A DNA stretch of 64,000 bases from Aristolochia californica (Eukaryota; Streptophyta; Magnoliopsida; Piperales; Aristolochiaceae), in NCBI GenBank assembly GCA_029961685.1, contig JARWKL010000003.1:11565657-11629656 (forward strand), given 5' to 3'. This document shows, one piece after another, positions 23,900 to 35,603 of this stretch; within the stretch, counting starts at the first letter, position 1; each line of letters opens with the position of its first letter. The notes beneath the pieces were generated by a model. It did not search any database, was not told the DNA's origin, and worked only from the letters and a program-made list of their open reading frames with translations. The translations under genes and the position numbers were made by a program.

Positions 23900-26014
23900 G
23901 GGGCGGGAGGTCAGTCAACGAAACGAAAATTTAAAGTTCATTTTCATCTCATGATTCAAATTTATTTCATTCATCTACATGAACTTCACCTTCAAACTTG
24001 GTGTTAGTGTGGACGACTTCACGTGCACTCGAAAACAGTTTCCAGTGTTAGTGCCCCAACATGAGAAAAATATAAAAATAAGAGAATCCCTAAACCCTAA
24101 CAGTATACTTAATTAAAACATAATCCTTAAACCCCAAATTCGGTAAAGCATCCAATTATTACTACACGAATAAGTAATTTAATATATAATTAAAATATAT
24201 TAATATAATAATTAATTGAATTAGATATTATATTATTTAATGATTACATTTTATTGTACATTAATACAGCAATTACATGAGCCAATGAAATATGCACATG
24301 ATTAATTATAAATAATAAATAAATAATGTTATAAATAACAGAAAAGAATGTAATAAGTTCAGTTATTAATTTATTAATGACATATAATATACTTTAACCT
24401 AAAAAGGAATGATTTAACAGGAAAAATTGATCTAATCATAACTTTAACACACTATATATTTGTACGTAATAGTAATTAATAATATGTTTTCATTAAATTT
24501 AAAACTATTATTTTTATTAAATAAAAATGGGTTAATTAAACCAAAAGAATTGATCAAATGCTTGATTTAACAATATCTTAATTACCACAATTAAATCACT
24601 AATATAATACTAATTAAAAAATAAATATAATGAATAAATAAATAATTATTTTATTAATAACAGAAGATGGTTTTTTTACATGGTATTAATTAATAATATA
24701 TTTCCACAAAATTGAATATAATTAATTGATCGAATGCATATTGTAACTATATTTTATTTACTAGACTTAAATATCTAGTTTAATATAGTAATAAAATTTA
24801 ATAAAAATAATATATAAATAAATATACAACTTCATTAATAACCTAAGAAAGATTATTCTAATAACGAGTTCGTGCCTTTAGTATTAAAATCATCAAATTA
24901 CAAGTTCAGTACAAAAGAACAACACATGTTCAAAAGCAATAAGATACAATCATCATTTATCATGCCACATACAAGTCGTTGTGTCATCTCAAAGTTGTGC
25001 GGCTCTTGTGGATTATAATGCACGTTGCCCCCGAATGCTTGTTGATTGGGTATCCTCTTCCACAAGACCATCGTTATCATCGTTGTTTGTATCATCCGTT
25101 GCACTTAATTGGACCCATCACCTCCTCCACCGAACTCGTCATCCGAATCATCATCTTCCAATTCAAATATATCATTGTAATCCTATCTACGTATATAATT
25201 GTGCAATAATAAAATTATAGTTTTTATCTGCATCTTTAAAGAAATGGAGGAGCGCCTTTCAACATTTGAAATCGAGCTTTTAAAGCACCAAAAGTTCTCT
25301 CAATAGTATTCCGCAAAAACGAGTGTCTTCGGTTGAATAATTTTTTTTCTTTCCTAGAAATATTATCTCCAAATTCTTGCAAATGATACCGAGTTCCTCG
25401 ATATGGAGCCAAAAATCCTAGAAGATTTGCATAACCAACATTGACTAGATAATATTTACCTACAATAGAAATTGTATTTTACATAAAATAAATGAAGATA
25501 AAATAGATAAAAGATTACTGCATAAAAATATATTATTTACCTTCAGGTACAAATAGTATATCTCTACGAGTCAATGCGTCCTTCAGTACATGCGAATCAG
25601 ATGTTGATCCCTCCCAACCAACAAGTACATAAATGAATTGCATGTCAAATGTACATGTTGCCATCACATTTTGTGAGAGATAACCATTTCTATTCCAGAA
25701 CCTTTGTTGTTCTTCAAGTGGGATGTTCACTTTGATATGAGTTCCATCAATAACTCCAATACAATCCTAATTATATAATTTTAATTAAAATTGACTAACT
25801 TTGTATAGTAATCTAAATTTGTTTAGTTAGAGGGCAAGTGATGTTACCTTGAAGTATGGATAAAACATTGAATTATTTAAAATCTTCTAGTGTGTGCGTT
25901 CCAAAGGCCGTTTGATGTAATCAGAGTGACGTTTGAGAATAGCATCCAACACCTTGTTGAAATACCTACTTATGGTCTAGTTCGATCTATCAAACATCTC
26001 TGTTGTGACACTAT

Positions 26015-26205
26015 GGGGGGGTTAGTCCACAATGAAGTGGAATGAATTCCCCCACATTACTTAGTTCATTAAGGGGGGGTTAGTCCACAATGAATTCCCC
26101 CCGCATTACCTAGGTCATCACAAATAAGGCGTTAGGGGGGGTTAGTCCACAATGAAGTGAAATGAATTCCCCTCGCATTACCTAGGTCTGACAAATAAGG
26201 CGTTA
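26015..26205. repeat. Three tandem Harbinger terminal-repeat segments, about 60 bp each
   Basis: GGGGTTAGTCCACAATGAA occurs at about 26018, 26076 and 26138. Each is followed by AATTCCCC(C/T) and CATTACCTAGGTC-like sequence. They form the left edge of the nested insertion and look like repeated insertion into, or duplication of, the terminus. Confidence 0.8.
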
Positions 26206-27644
26206 GTGTAAAAAGACTTGAATTAAAGTGAGATTACACCATTTCATTTGCCCAGGCAAAAACGGAGGAAAGTTGATTCCTACCTTTTTTCTGAATCATT
26301 CACTTACCACGAGTGACGGCGTCGCTTCTTCCCCCCCCCCGAAACGAAAAAATTCCTCTCATTTCCTCTTCTCCTCTCCTCTCGCTCGGCCTTCGTCTCC
26401 CGACGATTTTTTTCGCCCCATTTCTTCCCCTCATCTTCGCTCTCTCTGCTTTCTCTCGTTTTCGCTCTCTGCTTTCTCCGTTCACCCCAACTTCATTCAT
26501 CCTGTCTCTCTCGCTGTACAACACCTAGGGTTTCTACCATCGGCATCAGCGATTCGTGGGATTTAAGGGTTCTTACCGAGTCTATGATGCTTCGGAGAAC
26601 GGATTGGGACAGGAACCTCGTCGGCGCAGAGCAACGGAGGGACATTTGTTGCCATGAGGTCGATCTTCACGCCGTAACAGAATTTCGCAACGGTTTTGAA
26701 GGTCTTGGAGCCACCTGGAAAATCCAAAATCGAAGGTGTCGGAGCCGCAAGGCTCTTCGATGACGACGACGACTTATTTTTTATTTTATTTTTCACTTTT
26801 TAAAATTTTATTCTAATAACACGTAATTAGTATATTAATTTATAATAAACTTTAATCATGAATTAGTTTAATTATAATAAACTTTAAACCACTGGATTTA
26901 CATTTTGTGTTAATATATTATTAATTAATAATACGTAAATAAATATATTATGTTATTGATAAATTAATATATTTATTTATTTATTATGTATTTTTTATTT
27001 TTTATTAAAATAGTGAGTTTTAATGTTAAAAAATATGTTATGTCATTACTAAATAATTTATTTATTTATTATATTCGTTTATGTTATTTTTAAAATTTTA
27101 TTTATTTTAAATAATTTATTCTAGTCACATGTAATTAGTATATTAATTTATAATAAACTATAATCATTAATTGGTTTAATTATCCAAATTTATATAATTA
27201 ATTAAACCATTAGGTTTATTTATTATATTATCTTATGTTATTTTTTAATTTTTTATTAATTTTATATAATTTTTTCTAGTCACACGTAATTATTTTTTTA
27301 ATTTATAATAAATTATAATCATTAAGTAATATAATATAATTTTTCATTAATTAAGATATTCATATATTGTGGACTACACGTTAAATCACTTATAAGTGTA
27401 GTAATCACGTTTATTTTGGTTAATTATATGTTTAGATATATGTTCTATTTAGTATATTATAAAAGGTTACTAATTCTCTTCTTTATATCATACTTTTCAT
27501 TTGGGGGCACTAACACTGGAATTTGTTTTCCAGCCACTTGAACTCGTCTATACTAACACCCAAACATGAGTTGAAGTAGAAGCAATTCATCTCACTTCAA
27601 TTCAATTTTCCACTTCATTTCCACTTCATTGTGGACTAACCCCC
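26206..27644. mobile_element. Non-autonomous Harbinger unit A with captured gene sequence
   Basis: The unit runs from GTTAGTGTAAAAAG to the terminal ATTGTGGACTAACCCCC. It comprises a conserved head (AGATTACACCATTTCAT), a CT-rich block, a GC-rich segment with coding character (26540-26775) and an AT-rich tail of about 800 bp. Unit B is a near-identical copy displaced by 1422 bp. The element encodes no transposase. Confidence 0.8.
26617..26772 (-). pseudogene. Captured NPH3/BTB-type gene fragment, copy A
   Basis: On the minus strand the frame reads PSILDFPGGSKTFKTVAKFC, YGVKIDLMATNV and PPLLCADE. This pattern (FPGG..F...AKFCYG..I.L.A.NV..L.CA.E) is the hallmark end of the BTB domain in NPH3/RPT2-like proteins, plant adaptors of CUL3 ubiquitin ligases in light signalling. 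Only about 50 residues are present, and the similarity stops abruptly after CADE. The fragment therefore seems to be carried by the transposon; it is not a resident gene. Confidence 0.8.
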
Positions 27645-29032
27645 TTGAAGTGAGATTACACCATTTCATCTGCCCAGGCAAAAACGGAGGAAAGTTGATT
27701 CCTACCTTTTTTCCGAATCATTCACTTACCACGAGCGACGGCGTCGCTTCTTCCCCCCCCCCTCTTCTCCTCTCCTCTCCTCTCGCTCGGCCTTCGTCTC
27801 CCGACAATTTTTTTCGCCCCATTTCTTCCCCTCGTCTTTGCTCTCTCTGCTTTTTCTCGTTTTCGCCCTCTACTTTCTCTGTTCACCCCAACTTCATTCA
27901 TCCCGTCTCTCTCGTTGTGCAATACCTAGGGTTTCTGCCATCGGCATCAGCGATTCGCGGGATTTTAGGGTTCTTACCAAGTCTATGATGCTTCGGAGAA
28001 TGGATTGGGACAGGAACCTCGTCAGCGCAGAGCAACGGAGGGACATTTGTTGCCGTGAGGTCGATCTTCCAGTCGTAACAGAATTTTGCGGCGGTTTCGA
28101 AGGTCTCGAAGCCGCCTGGGAAATCCAAAATCGAAGGTGTCGGAGCCGGAGGGCTCTTCGATGACGACGACTTATTTTTTATTTTTTTTTCAATTTTAAA
28201 ATTTTATTCTAATAACACGTAATTAGTATATTAATTTATAATAAACTTTAATCATGAATTAGTTTAATTATAATAAACTTTAAACCACTGGATTTACATT
28301 TTGTGTTAATATATTATTAATTAATAATACGTAAATAAATATATTATGTTATTGATAAATTAATATATTTATTTATTTATTATGTATTTTTTTATTAAAA
28401 TAGTGAGTTTTAATGTTAAAAAATATCTTATGTCATTAAAAAATAATTTATTTATTTATTATATTCGTTTATGTTATTTTTAAAATTTTATTTATTTTAA
28501 ATAATTTATTCTAGTCACACATAATTAGTATATTAATTTATAATAAACTGTAATCATTAATTGGTTTAATTATCCAAATTGCTATAATTAATTAAACCAT
28601 TAGGTTTATTTATTATATTATCTTATGTTATTTTTTAATTTTTCCTTTTATATAATTTATTCTAGTCACACGTAATTATTGTTTTAATGTATAATAAATT
28701 ATAATCATTAAGTAATATAATATAATTTTTCATTAATTAAGATATTAATGTATTGTGGACTACACGTTAAATCACTTATAAGTGTAGTAATCACGTTTAT
28801 TTTGGTTAATTATATGTTTAGGTATATGTTCTATTTAGTATATTATAAAAGGTTACTAATTCTCTTCTTTGTATCATACTTTTCATTTGGAGGCACTAAC
28901 ACTGGAATTTGTTTTCCAACCACTTGAACTCGTCTATACTAACACCCAAACATGAGTTGAAGTGGAAGCAATTCATCTCACTTCAATTCAATTTTCCACT
29001 TCATTTCCACTTCATTGTAGACTAACCCCCCC
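27645..29032. mobile_element. Non-autonomous Harbinger unit B, tandem copy of unit A
   Basis: It repeats unit A almost base for base, with small indels: a CT-block deletion near 27760 and short gaps in the tail. It ends ATTGTAGACTAACCCCCC followed by TAA. Only one set of terminal sequences separates A from B. Confidence 0.85.
28018..28170 (-). pseudogene. Captured NPH3/BTB-type gene fragment, copy B
   Basis: The same fragment as in unit A with independent changes: MDFPGGFETFETAAKFCYDW then KIDLTATNVPPLLCADE. It is closer to the family in ETFETAAKFC but has lost the YGV motif (YDW). The differences show that the two units have diverged since duplication. Confidence 0.78.
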
Positions 29033-30093
29033 TAAATAACATCGTTAGTGTAAAATGAATTGAATTGAAGTTAAATTACATCACTTCATTCTCTCAGGCA
29101 AAAATCGGGGAATTTGGTTTCCCACCTATTTTGCGAATCAACCAATTGAATTGCGCATTGCTCATCACCCCCCCCTCGATCCTTCGACCAATTTTTTTTC
29201 CCTCTCTCCCTCCCGTCGGCCTTCCTCCCTTTCGGCCTCATCCACCATCCCAGAGTACGGGAGGCCGAGACTCTCAGCCTCCCGACTTCCCTTCTCTCTC
29301 GGCCTCCCCCTCCCCCTCGCGTCGGCCTTCCTCCCTCTCCTCTCCCTCTCTTCTCACTCTCGGCGTATTGTTGGAGCGCCGCCACCGTCGTCGTGGCCCG
29401 CTAGCCCGCCGCTGAGGAAGACGATGGTTTAATTTTTCTTAAGTTAAGGAAAAAATTAAACCATCGTAAAAGAATAATAATTTATATTTTTTATTTATTT
29501 AATATATTTATTTTATAATTACTATATTAAATTAGTGATTTAATAGTCGTAATTAGAATATTTTTAAAATAAATATTTGATAAATTGTTTTTGTTTAATT
29601 ATCCCATTGCTATAATTAGTTAAACCAATGGTTTTAAATTTTGTGACAATATATTATTAATTATTAATACATAAAAATATATATTATGTTATTACAAAAT
29701 AATTTATTTATTTATTATATGAGTTTCTGTTTTTTTAAATTTTTTATTATTTTTTAATAATTTATTCTAGTCACACGTAATTATTATATTAATTTATAAT
29801 AAACTATAATCATTAAGTAATATAATATAGTTTTTCATTAATTAGGATATTAACATATTTTAATATTAAATGTTAAATCACTTATAAGTGTAGTAACCAT
29901 GTTTATTTTAGTTAATTATCTATTTGGGTATATGTTCTATTTAAGTATATTATAAAAGGTTACTCATTCTCTTGTTTATATCATACTTTTCATTTGGGGG
30001 CACTAACACTGGAATTACACTAACACCCAAGGATGAGTTAAAGTTGAATCAATTCATTTAAGTTCAATTCAATTCAAGTTCATTTCGGACTAT
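29033..30093. mobile_element. Harbinger-derived unit C with a different core
   Basis: The head (GAAGTTAAATTACATCACTT, CAGGCAAAAATCGGGG) and the AT-rich tail (29480-30010) match units A and B, but the middle (29170-29420) is a different CT/GC-rich segment without the NPH3 fragment. The right terminus is decayed (TTCATTTCGGACTA). The unit ends where the transposase sequence resumes at TTGACCAACAG. Confidence 0.7.
29422..29466. repeat. Near-perfect hairpin with 17-18-bp arms
   Basis: The arms CGATGGTTTAATTTTTC and GAAAAAATTAAACCATCG flank a 10-base centre. They mark the junction between the GC-rich core and the AT-rich tail of unit C. Confidence 0.9.
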
Positions 30094-30689
30094 TATTGTT
30101 GACCAACAGTTAGGAGGAAATAGGCAAGTTGTTCTTCCACTTAGATGGTCTTTGTGACTGATAAAAACCCTCTGCTATTAAGTATCTTTGCCAATTTGCG
30201 AAATACAATTTGATTCATCCTACACTTTTCAAAATTTAACAGGTGATTTGTCTAGTGCCTTTTGCAAATACAACGGATCATTAATCCCACAAAAATGTGG
30301 TACACGTCAATCGCAATGGCATAGATAGTATCTTCCTATTACAACAATAATACATGTCAATCCAACAAAGTTGTAACCCTTTCTTCGTTTGTCATGATAG
30401 CCATGAAAATTTGTAAATTTAATATTCCTAAAAGTCATAAACAAAAATAAACATCAATCTTCAATCATAACCTATTCATCCATACTCAAACATCATATTC
30501 ATAGCTATGAAAATCTTTAATTAACCACATCCATACTCATCCACCATATTCATCCACATAATATATTAACACAACAATCATATAAAATAAAAATATTAAC
30601 CATACTGATAAGTCTTGCAACGTTATAATTCAAACATCGTCATTAATACATAACAATCTTCCCAAAGAAGATATTGTACTTAAAACGCA

Positions 30690-31660
30690 TTACAAATATT
30701 TTCTTGCACAATATTTAAGCCACCCAACCCGCTCTTCCACTGTCATCGTCGTAAACATGGCCTTCTTATTTGGCGTATCCAACCATTCAGGAGTGCCATA
30801 CTTCATGTCTTCAGACAGGTCCGGGATTTCCCTGAGGGCATTGACACAATCTTTTTCGACATCGCCCTCGTTAGTCTTCATAACACTATTCAATGCTTGA
30901 GCGATACGATTAACTGCATCAATGAATTTACTACTATCATTAATGGGTAATTCGCTTATCTTTCTATGATGACTTGAAGATGACACTTTACTTCTTCGAG
31001 ATTGCTCAACTGTCGAATCATTTCGGCTAATGAATTGTGATGGAGTTTCCCTAACTATATCGACATTCTCGGGCTCGTCCATCGGGACAGGATCCGAGTC
31101 ATGGAGGAGTTTATCACCCAGATCTATAGGAGCTATACTACTTGTCCCCATGGCTATTGATTTTCCCATTACCAAAGCCAATTTTTCGTAAAGGGGGCAA
31201 CCTTGTTGTTTATACTTTTCAGCATCTCTATGCTCCTACATAAATAAAACATCATTTAAACGACTTGGAATAGAATTCTAGTAATGCGGAAAAAAATATA
31301 AAATATTTTACAGTACATCATGATTTACTGACCTTTATGTAGCCTTGCTATACAGAATGAGATGCAGTAACTCGCAGTGTGGTTGCATCCCAACCGAACC
31401 CACTAGTGTTGAGACAACTCGTTACCGTTTGGTATATTTCTTCCATGATCTTGTTCGATTCTTGAGCTGCTCAATAGTTTTTTTTTTCGACTGCATCTTC
31501 ATTGAACCTATTGACACAATCCACATATACCTCATGCATCCAAACCTCATTGAGCATTTTGTTGTCTTCTTCGAAGGTATAAATGTCATATGATCGAGCA
31601 ATTGGTTGTCTTCCTACAACCATTTATAATCTAAATTTGAGATGGTCCTCATGGAAAAAA
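30690..31660 (-). pseudogene. PIF/Harbinger Myb/SANT-like ORF1 of copy 2
   Basis: The last exon (31235-30690, minus) is open. It reads EHRDAEKYKQQGCPLYEKLA, then an acidic and serine-rich linker (DSDPVPMDEPENVDIVRETP), then WLDTPNKKAMFTTMTVEERV before the stop. The upstream exon, with the SGFGWDAT-type helix, lies at about 31340-31660 and is damaged. In this superfamily ORF1 is the DNA-binding partner that brings the transposase to the termini. It is clearly the sister of the frame at 44.0-44.95 kb. Confidence 0.85.
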
Positions 31661-32029
31661 CTTTATCAGACAACCATTACCTGTCACGGAAATAAAAACC
31701 ACAAAATAGAAAATACCATGTGGTGGATATTTATAACACCTGAATCTCCTCACCACATGGCAAAATCCTTCCATAACACTTCAAAAAATTTCAACAACAT
31801 TCTAAAAGATTCTAAAATTAATCAAACTATTTCCATTGCAAATGCACTAAACAATGCAAACACACACACACACCCACACACATGAAGTCCAAATTCACCG
31901 AACAGCCCTGTAGAGCCCCATCTGACTTCGCAGTCACTACGAATTGTACCTCATCAGTGATGGGGATCGGGTTTCGTTGGCTAATGGCAGTGTATGCGAC
32001 TCAACCTTGTTTGAACTGGACTAAACACC

Positions 32030-32440
32030 TCGAACTCTAAACCCTAACCCCAAACCCTAAAAACAATATCCTAAACCCTCAACCCTAATTCCAGAACCTA
32101 AACCCTAAACAATACATCTTAAAACCCCTTAAAGCCTCAAACCCTAAACTCTATCACCCCAAAATCGAGAACCCTATTTTTTTAATCCCTAAACCCTAAA
32201 CCCCAAAATCGAGAACCCTATTTTCTAAACCCTAAACCCTAAACCCCAAAACCGAGAACCCTATTTTTTAAACCCTAAACCCTAAACCCCAAAATCGAGA
32301 ACCCTATTTTTTAAACCCTAAACCCTTAAATACCAAGCATTAAATCCTAAATACACTAAATCCTAACCCTAATCCCCAAATTAAACCCTATAAAGATGGA
32401 ATTGAACCATAAATACCATAAACCCTAACCCTAAATCCCC
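32030..32440. repeat. Degenerate telomere-type repeats (CCCTAAA)n inside Harbinger copy 2
   Basis: Many CCCTAAA units occur, partly arranged as roughly 40-bp repeats combining CCCCAAAATCGAGAACCC with TTTTTTAAACCCTAAACCC. The orientation relative to the transposon is the same as in the second copy at 42.9-43.6 kb. Confidence 0.85.
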
Positions 32441-32499
32441 AAATTAACGCACAAAAATTAAAATTAAATCAAACACAACACTAAATTAATTGGAAAAAA

Positions 32500-33020
32500 A
32501 TTAGGGTGTAGGCTTACCTTCTGATATTTTGGGAAAACCAAAGCTAAAGGGTGAAATCGAAGCCGAATGGGGAAATTGAAGCTGAATCAAAGTAGAATTG
32601 AAGAAATCAACGCAGAAATGTCGAAAATCAAAATCAAAATCGAAATGGGGGAAATTGAACGAAATCAGGAGGAATTTTAGGGAAAAGAGAGTAGCGACAG
32701 GGAGAAGGGAGTGGGAGGTCGAGAGGGAGAAGAGAGGGAGACCGGGAGGGATAGGAGAAAGGTAGAAGCAAGCAGGAGGCCTAAAGGAAGAGTGAGTGTG
32801 AGGGAGAGAGAGGGAGGCCAAGAGGATGTTCACAGCGAGAGGGAGAAGGGAAAGGGAGGCCAAGTGAGAGAAGGGAGAAGCGTGAGGGAGAAGGGATAAG
32901 CAACAGGGAGCAGGGAGAACGGAGATGGCTGCAAAGAGATCGAAGAAAAATTTCAAGGAGGAAGAAATGAAGAGAGAAGGAGAAGACCGAGAGAGCAAAA
33001 GAGACCAAAACAAAAAAAAA
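32500..33020 (-). other. Pyrimidine-rich leader region of Harbinger copy 2
   Basis: On the minus strand this is a strongly CT-rich block corresponding to 42.37-42.90 kb in copy 1. Long arginine- or serine-rich frames on both strands are composition artefacts. It probably forms the untranslated first exon of ORF1. Confidence 0.5.
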
Positions 33021-33443
33021 ACGATGAGGGTTCGAAGCACGGTGCCAGAGTCATCTGGATGATTCACAATCTTCGGTGGAAAATAGATACCCAAAATCAA
33101 ACCGTGGAGATAATTTTTGGATTCATCTTAGTCATCTACATGACTTGAACGTTGGTGCTCCACTAACAATGTCAGGAGATGAATTGAGTAATATGGTTGA
33201 AGTTCATCTCATGCGTCAAGTTGACTAACTCCCTCTTTATAGATGCAAAAACTTCATCTTTTGTGCTTCCCCTTTCTTAAATATTTTGGTCATATAAAAA
33301 TTACCACAACATGTAGAATTTTTCATTGTAGATTATACTACTTCTTCTCAAATGTGGAATTCGGAAGGAGGCGCAACCATTGCAGTACTCAACTTCCAAT
33401 CTCATTCTCATACTTCTCCTTCAATTCTCCCCCTCGAGCTGGG

Positions 33444-33545
<102 letters not shown>

Positions 33546-33639
33546 ATATATATAAAAGGACCAACCAAAGTAACACACCAAAGGGTTGGCCAAAAAGGGG
33601 GTAACGGAGAGTAAAAAAAAATGATGGTAGGAGAAAGGC

Positions 33640-35124
33640 TACCAAGTAAAAGGTTAATGGGTATTAGAAGAAGAGAAAATAATCGCCACTTTAATAAAAA
33701 GAAGATTGTAATGAAAGTAATGAAATAATTGAATAAATTTGACCAAGTATAACTTTTTTTGGGGTGGCTACAATTTTTCAGAGTTAACTATGCAGATGAT
33801 TTACAACCAAGTAACAAAACACTAAACTTGAAAACAACAATGATTCAAGATATTACATATCTTGAATGAGCACATCATGAAGTGATTAAGGGCACCAAAA
33901 CTCGATGATTAGAAGACAAATTTGGCTAAAAAACTAAGATTTTAGGAGAAAAATGAACTCAATTCGTGTCAATGCCAGGAGAGATAATAGGAGTGAAAAT
34001 AGGAAGGAGAGATTTTCAACTGAACTAACCTTTGGTGCTTCTAATATCAATATATAGCTCAGAATCACAAACGCTTTGTTGATTAAGAAACTAGACTCAA
34101 AGAGCTTTAATTTTGATATACTTTGACATAAAATATTCATTCTTAAATCTTTTAAGACCTCTTGATTTTTTTCATTCTGTAGTTTGACCTTTGCTGACTC
34201 CAATGCAAATATCTCCTTAAATATAGATAAGATTGACATGAAAAAATTTCCTTATGAAACTAGAATTTGATACCTTTCATTAAAATATAAGTATTCATAA
34301 AATATATTTATTTTGAGATAAATAATTTGATATATTTTGGACTTTGTATTTTGGTTGAACTGAGTGCTCTTTCTTCTTTGGCCAACATGACTATTGACCC
34401 TTCAAATTTGATATCTCCCTCTAGAAAACTCAGATTGGGAATTATTTTGATAAGGTAGAAAATATACTTAGAAATATAAATATCCATCTAAGTCTTGTTC
34501 TTGATGGCATAAAATGGCTCAAAATATGAAACATTTTGCTACTGCTCGAACCTCTCTTGCATTCTGATATTTGTTGCTTAAAATATCGATTTCTTTTTGT
34601 GAAAAACTTTGATTGAAAAAATTATTTTTGCAATGGAAATTAGACTTGAAGATATTTTCGTTAATATATAATTTATAATATGAAAAGCTTAGTATGGATC
34701 TATGAATGGTAAGAAAATAAAGGGTATTAGGATAGAATAAAAAAAAAGATAGAACACGAATTTAAACTACTTGTAATGACATATAAAAAAATGATCACAT
34801 TATATCTATTGATTGACTGAGTCAACTCACAAAACTTGCTTTGATACCATGTTGAATTTTTGGGAAAAAAAATTTTCATTGGCTTGATGTAATTTGAGTA
34901 CATGAGCCTCTATTTATAATAGAGGAAACAAGTATACTCCAATTACAATTAAACTATCCCAATTACATTCAAAATCAAATACTTAAAATAAGTCCTAGAA
35001 CAATTGAACAACTGAGCATAAAAAGAAAGACTAGAATACCTTTAAACTGAGAATCTTCTATGAGACCTCCTTCCATAATCTTCTTGTTGTGAAAGTCATG
35101 TGAGACTATACCTGCTCTTCAACA
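33640..35124 (-). mobile_element. LTR plus partial interior, same family as the element at 0.28-2.8 kb
   Basis: On the minus strand a 275-bp LTR (35124-34850) starts TGTTGAAGAGCAGG and ends TTCAACA. It is followed by a primer site TGGTATCAAAGC (34849-34838) and an interior that aligns with the start of the first element (ATAATGTGATCATTTTTTTAT versus GTAATGTGATCATTTTTTTAT). No 3' LTR or coding region is visible, so the left limit is approximate. Confidence 0.65.
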
Positions 35125-35312
35125 TTATCCAATTGAGTATGATGATTTTCAATATTTTTTAGAAAGTTTCAATCTATATGGATTTTAATTCTTCCTCCAT
35201 ACAATTGTTATTCTTGTTTAATCCTCATAAAGAGGAATTTCAATTTCTAATTTGGTGGAGGTTAGAGACATTTAAAAGCTCGAGATATGCATCTAATTTA
35301 ATAGAATGATTC

Positions 35313-35603
35313 TGTTATGCACCTAACCAATACTACCCAAAAGACCGGCCTGTCAAGACCAGAAGACATAGGTACTTAACACAGGATCCCATAATCCCTC
35401 AGTGACACAGGATGCTCATGACATCACACCCCCCCTTCGCGAGCCGACAGCCCCGACGGGTCACTCGTCGTCACAGGCCCACTCGGGTTCCGTTACCTGG
35501 TGTTTCCCCTGACCCTATGTGTATTTAAATCCAGCCTCTGCGCATTGGGTCGATGCCGCCGGGATTCGAACACGCGACGGAAGGACGAAGCTCTGATACC
35601 AAA
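35313..35603 (-). mobile_element. TRIM segment: primer site, interior and short 3' LTR
   Basis: Minus-strand order: primer site TGGTATCAGAGC (35601-35590), GTTCGAATCCCGGCGG, an interior of about 165 bp, a purine tract (GCGAAGGGGGGGTG) and an LTR of 111 bp (35423-35313). The LTR has the core GACAGGCCGGTCTTTTGGG and TAGTATTGGTTAGGTGC and ends CATAACA. That core is shared with the TRIMs at 38.06 kb and 3.9 kb. Confidence 0.65.

Larger units (their letters stand above)
24960..30440 (-). pseudogene. PIF/Harbinger transposase of copy 2, split by insertion and broken
   Basis: The N-terminal part lies at about 30440-30094 and the C-terminal part at 26013-24960. After the insertion, DCIGVIDGTHIKVNIP (first catalytic Asp, DDE_Tnp_4) is followed by QNVMATCTFDMQFIYVLVGW and EGSTSDSHVLKDALTRRDIL (second Asp), then YANLLGFLAPYRGTRYHLQE and NTIERTFGALKARFQML (Glu region). 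Introns interrupt before GATTGTATTGG, with a good ATTAG acceptor, and after VPEG. Stops occur in the N-terminal part. The insertion falls in GTGACACTA, cutting the frame between LLTVGQ and the DRSN..SKYFNKVLDAI region. Harbinger transposases cut and paste DNA at TWA targets together with the Myb-like partner protein. Confidence 0.9.
23900..33236 (-). mobile_element. PIF/Harbinger element with nested insertion (copy 2)
   Basis: The left end reads GGTCAGTCAACGAAACGAAAATT. The right end, on the minus strand, reads GGGAGTTAGTCAACTTGA, followed outward by TTA. These match the termini of the element at 42.19-47.36 kb. The interior holds, in minus-strand order, a CT-rich leader, telomere-like repeats, a Myb-like ORF1 and a transposase. 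About 4.08 kb (26014-30093) of tandem non-autonomous units interrupts the transposase. The left target-site copy is not clear, so edges are good to a few bases. Confidence 0.85.

Noticed and set aside
26228..26566. 112-codon protein on the plus strand, repeated at 27629-27988
   Set aside because: The repetition reflects duplicated transposon units. The coding-like similarity in this part is on the minus strand (NPH3 fragment), and the plus frame has no family resemblance.
32030..32440. True telomere or chromosome-fusion relic
   Set aside because: The repeats are degenerate and occur at the same internal position in another Harbinger copy, so they belong to the transposon.
32501..33100. 199-codon serine/leucine-rich protein on the minus strand
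   Set aside because: It corresponds to the CT-rich leader of Harbinger copy 2 and is not conserved as a frame in copy 1.
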